64,000 bases of DNA, taken from contig CANKYK010000001.1 in NCBI GenBank assembly GCA_947488155.1, forward strand, positions 868,001-932,000, in the 5' to 3' direction. The notes under the pieces were generated by a model. That model ran no database searches. It was not told where the DNA came from and was given only the letters and a program-made list of their open reading frames with translations. Shown here in pieces: positions 57,434-64,000 of this stretch; the first letter of the stretch is position 1, and each line of letters opens with the position of its first letter. Both the position numbers and the translations under genes were made by a program. Origin of the DNA: an uncultured Erythrobacter sp. (GTDB lineage Bacteria > Pseudomonadota > Alphaproteobacteria > Sphingomonadales > Sphingomonadaceae).

Positions 57434-58570
57434 GTGCTTTGGATTGCGATACGAATGCTGACCGGCGATGCCCAAAAGTTCTACGGGCTATTGTTCGGTA
57501 TTGGCTTTTCAACCCTGCTGATCACGCAGCAGCTGACCATCTTCGTAAATCTGGTCGAGCGCGGCGCAAGCGGCGTCTACAATGTACCAACGGCCAAGGT
57601 TTGGGTGATGGATCCGGTCAGCCGAACAACCGATGTAAACTTTGCGATGCCTGCGACAGCGCTCGACCAAGTGCGCTCCGTGCCTGGCGTGGAATGGGCT
57701 GTCCCGCACCTGCGCGCCGCTGCAAACGTCCGCACAAGCAACGGAGATCTTGAAGGCGTCACAATCATCGGAGTTGATGATGCGAGCTTGATTGGCCTGC
57801 CCAAGAATATGGTTGAGGGATCGTTAGACGTTTTTGCTCAACCGGACACTGTCGTGATCGATGATGTCGGCATCAACAATATGTTTGAGGATGGGACCGA
57901 TCCCATCGGTCAGAGACTAGAGCTCAACGACCAGCGCGCCGTTGTTCGCGGCGTTGCCGATGCAATCCCGAGCTTTACGAGCCAGGTCACGCTTTACACG
58001 AAATACAGCCAAGCGCTCAATTACGTGCCGGGCACGCGCAACCGGATGAGTTTCGTGCTCGCCGGGATTAGCGATGGCGAAACCGCCGAAGGCGTCGCTG
58101 ATCGCATTGAAGAACAAACTGGCCTGAAAGCCGAAACCCGCGACGAATTGGCGCAGGCCGGTGTGGACTTCATCATTGAGAACACTGGTATCCCGACCAA
58201 TTTTGGAATCACCGTTTTGCTTGGCTTCATAGTCGGCGTGGCGATTGTTGGCCTCACTTTCAGCCTATTTATCAGAGACAATATTAAGCAGTTTGGGGCG
58301 CTCAAAGCGATTGGTGTGACCAACGCCAAGATCATCCGCATGGTCGCCGTCCAAGCGGGCCTCGTCGGCTTCATTGGTTACGCCATCGGTGTGCTTGGGA
58401 CCGTCGGCTTTCTCTACGCTTTCTCGGGCAACCCCTTCTTCAAAGGGTTCTATATTCCCTGGCAAATCCCGCTGGTGAGCCTAGCCTCGGTCATCATCAT
58501 CCTCGCGATTACAGGCTTTATAGCGATCCGCAGCGTGCTGCGCACAGAGCCAGCAGCGGTGTTCCGGTGA
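57434..58570 (+). CDS. ABC exporter permease (DevC/FtsX-like)
   Basis: This 378-residue permease has a first TM (LLFGIGFSTLLITQQLTIFVNL), a periplasmic MacB-PCD-type domain of about 220 residues, and three C-terminal TM segments of the FtsX type (including VLLGFIVGVAIVGLTFSLFI). It resembles DevC of the DevBCA exporter. The start is GTG 57434. It is coupled to the ATPase gene by a 4-bp overlap (GTGA). It works with the downstream ATPase, membrane-fusion protein and outer-membrane factor as a trans-envelope exporter. Confidence 0.9.
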   Translation: MLWIAIRMLTGDAQKFYGLLFGIGFSTLLITQQLTIFVNLVERGASGVYNVPTAKVWVMDPVSRTTDVNFAMPATALDQVRSVPGVEWAVPHLRAAANVRTSNGDLEGVTIIGVDDASLIGLPKNMVEGSLDVFAQPDTVVIDDVGINNMFEDGTDPIGQRLELNDQRAVVRGVADAIPSFTSQVTLYTKYSQALNYVPGTRNRMSFVLAGISDGETAEGVADRIEEQTGLKAETRDELAQAGVDFIIENTGIPTNFGITVLLGFIVGVAIVGLTFSLFIRDNIKQFGALKAIGVTNAKIIRMVAVQAGLVGFIGYAIGVLGTVGFLYAFSGNPFFKGFYIPWQIPLVSLASVIIILAITGFIAIRSVLRTEPAAVFR

Positions 58571-59319
58571 GCGATATGGCACAGACCCAAAGTGTATCTG
58601 CATCCGACGCCGCGCCGCGCGAGGCCGCGATTTGCGCTCGCGGAATCGTGCGCGACTTTCAGGCCGGGCAGTCCACGATCCGGGTGCTGCACGGTATCGA
58701 TACCGATATTCAGCCCGGTGAGCTGACCTATGTCGTTGGCGAAAGCGGCTCCGGCAAAACCACCTTGATCTCCATCATGTGCGGGATCCTATGGCCGACC
58801 GAGGGCGAGGTTCGTGTGTTCGGCACCGACATCTACAATCTCAGCGACACAGAGCTTGTGAACTTCCGCCTGGAAAACATCGGTTTCATTTTTCAGCAGT
58901 ACAATCTCATTCCCTCAATCGATGCGGCGGCCAACGCCGCCGTGCCGCTGATCGCCCAAGGCATGGCCATGGAGCCAGCGCGGCGCAAAGCGATCGAATT
59001 GCTCGATGCGCTCAACATCGGCGATCAAGCGAACAAGCTGCCCAAACAGCTCTCCGGCGGCCAGCAGCAACGCGTCGCAATTGCCCGCGCATTGGTTCAT
59101 GAACCCCGCCTTGTGGTGTGCGACGAACCAACCGCTGCATTGGACGCTAAGTCCGGGCGCAGAGTGATGGATTTGCTGCGTGAGGTTGCGGTCGCCGAAG
59201 ACCGCGCCTGCATCATTGTGACCCACGACAACCGTATTTTCGATCTCGCTGACCGTATCCTCGTGCTTGAGGACGGGCGGGTCACACATGACGGCACAGA
59301 AATGCCGGACGACCACTAA
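58567..59319 (+). CDS. ABC exporter ATP-binding protein (DevA/LolD-like)
   Basis: This 250-residue ATPase has Walker A GESGSGKTTL, the Q-loop FQQYNLIPS, the signature LSGGQQQRVAIARAL, Walker B LVVCDEPTAALD and switch His VTHDNRIFD. This matches the MacB/LolD/DevA subfamily. GTG 58567 overlaps the permease stop, and ATG 58576 is an alternative. A short leader of ~20 residues precedes the domain. It powers the exporter. Confidence 0.94.
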   Translation: MSDMAQTQSVSASDAAPREAAICARGIVRDFQAGQSTIRVLHGIDTDIQPGELTYVVGESGSGKTTLISIMCGILWPTEGEVRVFGTDIYNLSDTELVNFRLENIGFIFQQYNLIPSIDAAANAAVPLIAQGMAMEPARRKAIELLDALNIGDQANKLPKQLSGGQQQRVAIARALVHEPRLVVCDEPTAALDAKSGRRVMDLLREVAVAEDRACIIVTHDNRIFDLADRILVLEDGRVTHDGTEMPDDH

Positions 59320-59350
59320 ACCTTTTTCGTTCTCCCTTCGAGGCACAGCC

Positions 59351-60367
59351 ATGGCTATTTTACCTGAAAATCTCAGCTTCTCACGCAAGATCATGCCCAT
59401 ACTGGCCATCATTGGCCTGATTGCGGCGGTGTATTTCATCGTGACGGGCCTGCCCGATCGCGAGTTATCCGAGCCTGATCGTGAACCACCCAAAGCGAGC
59501 GGCGAACTTGCCAATTCAGCGCGCGTGGCCGGCGCGGGCTTGGTCGAGCCATCGAGCGAGATTATCGATGTCGGGACGGCCCTCTCAGGCCTGATCGCCG
59601 ACCTGCGGGTTCAGCCGGGCGATTTCGTTGAGAAGGGACAGCCGCTGTTTGTCGTTGACGACAGAGCCATTCGCGCTCGCCTCCAGGAAACAAACGCAGC
59701 CGTTGGTGAAGCCCGCGCGGCCATTCGCGAAGCTCAAACCGCGCGCAACAATGCACAGCGCCAACTTGCGCTATATACCCAGATCGACGATCCAGCCGCA
59801 GTCAGCCAATCCGAAGTCATTCAGGCCGAAGGCGAGGTTGCCGCGGCGACGAGCAGGTTAGAGCTTGCCCGCGCCCGCCTGGCCGCCGCGCAAGCTGGAG
59901 CGGCGAGTTCGCGAACCGAGCTTGGCCGGTTGACCGTGCGCGCACCCATTGCTGGCGAGATTCTGGCGGTGAACATCCGCCCCGGCGAGTTCGTCTCCAA
60001 TCAGGGCGGCGGCAATTCGCTGCCCTTCATCCAAATGGGTGAGACACGCCCGCTCCACGTGCGGGTCGACGTGGACGAGAATGAAGCCGTCCGGCTGAGC
60101 CTTGGCGCATCGGCCATCGTCAGCCCGCGCGGCGCTGCAGATCGCCAGGTGGAGGCGAAATTCGTCCGCGCCGAGCCGCAGGTTGTGCCCAAACGTCAAT
60201 TGACAAATAGCGCAGCAGAACGAGTCGATGTTCGCGTGCTTCAGGTCATCTATGCACTGCCAGAAGGCGATGCATTCCGTGTCGGGCAGCAGGTAGACGC
60301 GTTCATCCCAGCCCGCAGCAGCTCCAGCGATACCGCCGAGACACCTGACGGTGAGACGGAGGAATAG
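59351..60367 (+). CDS. Membrane fusion protein of ABC exporter (HlyD/DevB-like)
   Basis: ATG 59351 gives 338 residues: a short cytoplasmic tail, one TM (IMPILAIIGLIAAVYFIVTG), then lipoyl-type half-motifs and a coiled-coil hairpin (ARAAIREAQTARNNAQRQLAL and [20 protein letters not shown]). A beta-barrel domain follows with VRAPIAGEILAVNIRPGEFV and RPLHVRVDVDENEAVRL. It links the inner-membrane ABC pump to the outer-membrane factor. It begins 31 bp after the ATPase stop. Confidence 0.93.
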   Translation: MAILPENLSFSRKIMPILAIIGLIAAVYFIVTGLPDRELSEPDREPPKASGELANSARVAGAGLVEPSSEIIDVGTALSGLIADLRVQPGDFVEKGQPLFVVDDRAIRARLQETNAAVGEARAAIREAQTARNNAQRQLALYTQIDDPAAVSQSEVIQAEGEVAAATSRLELARARLAAAQAGAASSRTELGRLTVRAPIAGEILAVNIRPGEFVSNQGGGNSLPFIQMGETRPLHVRVDVDENEAVRLSLGASAIVSPRGAADRQVEAKFVRAEPQVVPKRQLTNSAAERVDVRVLQVIYALPEGDAFRVGQQVDAFIPARSSSSDTAETPDGETEE

Positions 60368-60370
60368 CCG

Positions 60371-61798
60371 ATGGCCCGCCTCTCCTCCTCCGTGGTCCTA
60401 CGCCGATCCTTCGCTGCGGCGCTAGCCCTCTCGCTCGGCGCCTGCGTCGCTGGACCTCCGCCAGAAATCGCCACGCCTGCGCCTGAGCTGCCAGAGAGTT
60501 TTCTCTTCGCGCCCTCAACCGAGACGAGCGCCACTCTGGCTGAGCTTTTACCAAGTGGTGACCCGGCGTTTCTTGATCTGTCCAGCCAGGCATTGGACAG
60601 CGCCCCCAGCCTTCAGGAGGCCTTGGCCCGCATCGATATTGCGCGCTCCGGCGCCCGGCGCGCTGGCGCAGCGCGCCTCCCGCTCGTCACCGGTGATGCA
60701 TCGGCAACTGGCACGCGGATCAATCCCAATCAATTCGGCGACGGCGCGGCGCAGGGCGGCTTTATCGACACCGAACAGGTGCAATATGGCGCCAATGTTG
60801 CGGCCAGCTGGGACTTGGATTTGTTCGGCCGTCTGCGTGCGCAAGAACGCGCGGCCATCGCCCGAATTGATGCCGCCAGCGCCTCGGCGGGTGCCGTCCG
60901 CTTGGCACTGGTCGCAGAGATCGCAACCGGCGTGATTGATTGGCGCACGTTCTCTCAGCGGCAAGAGGCGTTGGAGCAAGACGTGCTCGCCGCCGAACAA
61001 CTCGCAGGGCTAGCCAAAACTCGCGAAGACGCCGGGCTAGCCCCCGGATTTGACCGCGTCCGCGCAGAGGCAGCGGCAAGCGCCTCGCGCTCTCGCTTGG
61101 CCGCGCTCACCAGCGAGCGGGTCCGCATCATTGGCCGCCTGGTCACGCTGACGGGCCAGAACGCGAGCACAGTCACCGCGGCTCTGGAAAAGCAGGGCCC
61201 AGCGGGCGTGCGCGCGCTGGCCCCAGCCGCCGTCCCATCACTGGTGCTGACCAACCGGCCTGACGTCTTGGCGGCAACCGCAGAGCTGGCCGCAACCGAC
61301 GCAGACCTTGCCGCGACCGCGCGCCAGCGTTTTCCTCAGTTCACTCTGTCAGCCGCGCTGGGCCTGCTCGCCTTCAACCTGGGCGATCTGTTCAACTCGG
61401 ATTCTCTGGTCGGCTCGCTCAGCGCAGGCTTGGCTGCGCCCTTGCTCGACTTTGGCCGGATAGAGGCCGAGATCGACGGCGCAGCGGCGACCAAAAGGGC
61501 CGCATTCGCCGCCTATCGCGGCGCCGTGTTCCAAGCACTCGGCGAAGCAGAAACCGCCTACGGCCTGATCGAAGCGAGCGACCGCGAAGCGGATCTGGCG
61601 GTGAAGGAAAGAGACGAATTGCAGCGCGCAGCCAGCCTCGCCAATTCACGCTACCGCGCCGGACTAGCCGATTTCCTGACCGTTTTAGAGGCGCGCCGGG
61701 CCGCCGATGCCAGCGGAGAACGCGCCGCCGCCGCACTGGGCCGAGCGCAGCGCGCTCGTGTACTCCTGTGGCAGGCCTTGGGCGGTGAGCAAATGTAA
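60371..61798 (+). CDS. Outer membrane efflux lipoprotein (NodT/TolC family)
   Basis: This 475-residue RND-type outer-membrane factor has a lipobox (LSLGAC, Cys ~25) and duplicated helical repeats. Motifs include DLSSQALDSAPSLQEALARIDIARSGARRAGAARLP, AASWDLDLFGRLRAQERAAIARIDA and LVLTNRPDVLAATAELAATDADLAATARQRFPQF. The layout is NodT-like. It starts 3 bp after the fusion protein stop, completing a four-gene exporter operon. Confidence 0.94.
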   Translation: MARLSSSVVLRRSFAAALALSLGACVAGPPPEIATPAPELPESFLFAPSTETSATLAELLPSGDPAFLDLSSQALDSAPSLQEALARIDIARSGARRAGAARLPLVTGDASATGTRINPNQFGDGAAQGGFIDTEQVQYGANVAASWDLDLFGRLRAQERAAIARIDAASASAGAVRLALVAEIATGVIDWRTFSQRQEALEQDVLAAEQLAGLAKTREDAGLAPGFDRVRAEAAASASRSRLAALTSERVRIIGRLVTLTGQNASTVTAALEKQGPAGVRALAPAAVPSLVLTNRPDVLAATAELAATDADLAATARQRFPQFTLSAALGLLAFNLGDLFNSDSLVGSLSAGLAAPLLDFGRIEAEIDGAAATKRAAFAAYRGAVFQALGEAETAYGLIEASDREADLAVKERDELQRAASLANSRYRAGLADFLTVLEARRAADASGERAAAALGRAQRARVLLWQALGGEQM

Positions 61799-61957
61799 GC
61801 GGCGGCCATCGGTCGCCGCAGCCTTCAGTCAACTTAACTCGAATACCTAACGACGGCTGACGCGCTGTCCTTCTTGCATGACCGATTTTGGCCGGTGTTA
61901 GCCGAGAGCAGACTTTCTGCTTTCGACCCAATTTCTGACCTCCGCATTCGGTGGCAA
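61799..61957. other. Intergenic after exporter operon
   Basis: A 9-bp hairpin, GCGGCGGCC / GGTCGCCGC (61799-61819), follows the stop directly. It lacks a T-run, so terminator function is weak. Nothing else is seen. Confidence 0.45.
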
Positions 61958-63061
61958 TCAGGCGAAGACGGCCAAAAGCTTGGGGTAGGACTTCTCAAAT
62001 TCGTGCTCGTCCCACTCGAGTCCTCTAGGCTCTGAAAGGTCTGTAGAAATGTCTTTAAGCACTTGGCCGGTACGCGCCAGGTAAGCGGCTAAGCATGTTG
62101 AATACATCGACCATTCAGCCATGTTTTCGCCTTTGATCAGATATCTTGCGGCTTCCTCTGGGTGCTCAATTGCCAGATCGACTAAATCGGGATTGCCTTT
62201 TGTTATCAAGGCCACGCGGAAGTCGTGAAATGCATCATCAGAGCATCCCCCTCTTGCCGCATAGGCAAGCGCCCAAACATTCCAGTGATATAAGCGTTTC
62301 ATGTTCTTGGCGTAGAGGGAATAGAACTTACGGATGCTTGGCCCGCTGAATTCTTCCAATCGCACCAACAATGCTGTGGGATCGAGCTCGTCAGAGGCAG
62401 AGTTAGCATGGACGTCTTGAAGAAGTCCCCAAAAGGCAACCTCGTCTATCTTAAGATGAAGGGACTCTGCGAGAGGCTTTCGAAACGCTTCCCGTTTTAG
62501 CATCTCGCGGGCCGCGACCGTCTCGGCAAGTCTGTCCTCAATCTCCGTGGCTCGATAGAACGCTGCCAAGTTGTCATATGCGGCCAAAGCATTGATCTTC
62601 GCCTGTTCAGATCCGTTTCGAACATCCTCAAGATTGGGATACGCTTGTCGCTCCGCGTACGACTCAAGAAACTGCAGCTTCGTTTTCTCGGCGACATTGC
62701 GCCAGATTTTCTCGACCAAGTCGGATCTGCCGTCCGCGCTCGCATGCTCAACAAAAACATTCACCCACTCAGGCACGGGCCAACAAAAGCCGCGATAGGC
62801 TGAGGCGAGCGGCTCCCAAGCCTTCCGTGTGTAGTAGGCTTCGGTCATGATGTAGGTGGCTATCGCATACGGTGTGCAACCGTCCTGATTGTAGACTTTA
62901 AGCTCCAGGTTATGGAGCAAAGCGTCAGAATCCTGGCTCCACGAGCGAAATTTCAACTTGTTTTTCAAACCTTCAATTTCGGCCGCAATCTCAGGATCAT
63001 CTGCGAAGATGAATGGTTTCATCACTTCTAAATCGAAAAATGCTGCAAGTGGGTCTCTCAT
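61958..63061 (-). CDS. DUF4240-containing hypothetical protein
   Basis: This 367-residue soluble protein is mostly helical. A region at about 215-300 fits DUF4240: DEVAFWGLLQDVHA, LYHWNVWALAYAARGGCSDDAFHDFRVALITKGNPDLVDLAIEHPEEAA. The N-terminal 200 residues look like helical repeats without a recognised family. No signal peptide or TM is seen. The gene appears more AT-rich than its neighbours, suggesting accessory status. Function unknown. Confidence 0.72.
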   Translation of the reverse strand: MRDPLAAFFDLEVMKPFIFADDPEIAAEIEGLKNKLKFRSWSQDSDALLHNLELKVYNQDGCTPYAIATYIMTEAYYTRKAWEPLASAYRGFCWPVPEWVNVFVEHASADGRSDLVEKIWRNVAEKTKLQFLESYAERQAYPNLEDVRNGSEQAKINALAAYDNLAAFYRATEIEDRLAETVAAREMLKREAFRKPLAESLHLKIDEVAFWGLLQDVHANSASDELDPTALLVRLEEFSGPSIRKFYSLYAKNMKRLYHWNVWALAYAARGGCSDDAFHDFRVALITKGNPDLVDLAIEHPEEAARYLIKGENMAEWSMYSTCLAAYLARTGQVLKDISTDLSEPRGLEWDEHEFEKSYPKLLAVFA

Positions 63062-63172
63062 CCAAAATCCCTGCCTAAGAATGGTCTTGAGTTATGCGTT
63101 TTGACGCCCACGAAGGACCTGATCCGGAGCCTCCCGAGCCCACCTGAATTAGCTCTCAACTTGATTGGATCG

Positions 63173-63595
63173 TCAATCCGAGTCCGGGAAAATAATGGGT
63201 CTAAATGAAAGAAACGTAACAAGACCTACTGATAGTCCTGCGATCGAGAAAAGGATGTCATAAGGGTCATAAACTTGGTCACCTCCCAGATTGTGGAAAC
63301 CAAGTTCTTGGCTGATTACATAGAATGCAGCTGCGACGAACGCGCACGCACAAATCCATGGGAGGGTCAGAAACCGCTTTGCAAAAGCCACTCTCTGCGC
63401 GGCCAGCGATAGCAGCATCGCGAGAGCGAGAAACCCGACCAGCCCTTCAGCAAAGTTGGGAAATGAATAAAGAATGACCTCGAAAGCACCATTGGGAAGG
63501 GCCTCCACCAACTGAGAGCGAAAGCGTTTAAGAATGGCAAAGAGGAGAATTGTAACAATCTGGACGATGATAAGGGGCAGAAAGCGTGTTGTCAT
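63173..63595 (-). CDS. Hypothetical four-TM membrane protein
   Basis: This 140-residue protein has about four hydrophobic segments (IIVQIVTILLFAIL, LVGFLALAMLLSLA, ICACAFVAAAFYVI and ILFSIAGLSVGLVTFLSF). A short loop, GFHNLGGDQVYDPYD, carries several acidic residues. I recognise no family. It is more AT-rich than the core genes and lies between the DUF4240 gene and a serine hydrolase, all on the minus strand. Relation to them is unknown. Confidence 0.6.
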   Translation of the reverse strand: MTTRFLPLIIVQIVTILLFAILKRFRSQLVEALPNGAFEVILYSFPNFAEGLVGFLALAMLLSLAAQRVAFAKRFLTLPWICACAFVAAAFYVISQELGFHNLGGDQVYDPYDILFSIAGLSVGLVTFLSFRPIIFPDSD

Positions 63596-63680
63596 TGTCT
63601 AGTCCATTCGTTCGCCGCCTGCCTAAACCAATTTGGATGATGATCTCTGGATCTTCAGCCAGGCACCAGCCTGCTTGCTT

Positions 63681-64000
63681 TCAATCTTCAAAAGCCGGGA
63701 CGATCCGTTCCGCTGCTATCTGCAGAGCCTTAGGGTCTCGCATCCCCGCTGTTGTCACAATGACCAGGTCCAGTTCCTCAATCAGGATTATGAACTGTCC
63801 ACCGCCACCTTGCGCTGAAGTTGCGAAATACGTCTTATCGCCGACTTTTAAGTCGGCACTCCACCAGAAATAGCCATATCCCTGACCAGAAACATCTTTG
63901 CCGCCGCCATATATGCGATCATCTCCATTGTAGAAAATTCTGCTGGTCGCTTTGGAGATGTAGGCTTCTGGTATCAGCTGCTCGCCGTTCCACTGGCCTT
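63681..64000 (-). CDS. Serine hydrolase (beta-lactamase/CubicO family), C-terminal part
   Basis: A frame not in the ORF track, open to the window edge on the minus strand, encodes ~106 residues: GQWNGEQLIPEAYISKATS, YGGGKDVSGQGYGYFWWSA, FATSAQGGGGQFIILIEELDLVIVTTAGM and a final AAERIVPAFED, then TGA. This is the C-terminus of a class C beta-lactamase-like serine hydrolase. The GYGYFWW and GGGGQ/IxVxPxLDLVVVTTAG segments are typical. The catalytic SxxK part lies outside the window. Substrate is unknown. Confidence 0.85.
   Translation of the reverse strand, partial: GQWNGEQLIPEAYISKATSRIFYNGDDRIYGGGKDVSGQGYGYFWWSADLKVGDKTYFATSAQGGGGQFIILIEELDLVIVTTAGMRDPKALQIAAERIVPAFED

Overview
The window looks like a chromosomal segment of a GC-rich alphaproteobacterium, most likely a marine Sphingomonadales of the Erythrobacteraceae type. 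This is inferred from gene content (TimA/Tim44-like protein, UPF0262, a CC_3452-family protein, two DUF4136 lipoproteins, YihA-YidC-YidD-RnpA-RpmH order, rpsT next to dnaA) and from the protein sequences as I recognise them. No database search was run. No rRNA, tRNA, CRISPR array, prophage or classical IS element was found.

Layout. 1-2.8 kb: 3' part of aconitase and two exported rhodanese-like proteins. 2.8-4.6 kb: an extreme Ser/Gly low-complexity surface protein with a PEP-CTERM-like tail. 4.9-7.8 kb: ruvB, a small membrane protein, a GIY-YIG nuclease unit bounded by inverted palindromes, another membrane protein and ruvA. 8.2-13 kb: aroC, a fatty acid desaturase and katG. 13-19 kb: smr, mltA, timA, secB, murJ and trpS. 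19-26 kb: a DUF4136 lipoprotein, dut, coaBC (with a long acidic linker), ubiB, ubiE and mutM. 26-31 kb: rpsT, dnaA, a MoeB/ThiF-like enzyme, a sirtuin, dapB and nth. 31-36 kb: GFA protein, dicarboxylate symporter, dapE, S1/P1 nuclease, GST and a VOC protein. 36-40 kb: engB, yidC, yidD, rnpA, rpmH (ribosome and membrane insertion) and a ClpP/crotonase-like secreted protein. 40-49 kb: comM, an HxlR regulator facing a CC_3452 protein, a HAD hydrolase, rpmJ, galE, DUF4136 plus M14 carboxypeptidase, DUF4197, cdd and a GH25-like protein. 49-57 kb: UPF0262, dnaB, a PLD enzyme, rpoZ, DUF3667 and ftsH. 57-62 kb: a TetR regulator divergent from a DevBCA-like ABC exporter with its own outer-membrane factor. 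62-64 kb: accessory genes (DUF4240, membrane protein, 3' part of a serine hydrolase).

Most of the window is housekeeping. The most unusual signals are small structured DNA elements. First, a roughly 400-bp unit at 6211-6617 holds a GIY-YIG nuclease gene between 35-bp inverted repeats. Each repeat is itself a perfect hairpin, and the two differ by one compensated base pair; the nuclease stop codon lies inside the right repeat and a possible start inside the left. Second, three long palindromes (stems 26-36 bp) share an almost invariant 16-nt loop and show compensatory stem changes; they lie between ruvA/aroC, ubiE/mutM and dnaA/moeB. Other structured spots are a three-way-junction-like sequence upstream of secB, an 18-bp AT-rich palindrome and leader hairpin before dnaA, a cluster of short repeats after dnaA, and clear inverted-repeat operators for the HxlR and TetR regulators.

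The ORF track contains many long antisense shadows caused by high GC content. These were excluded.
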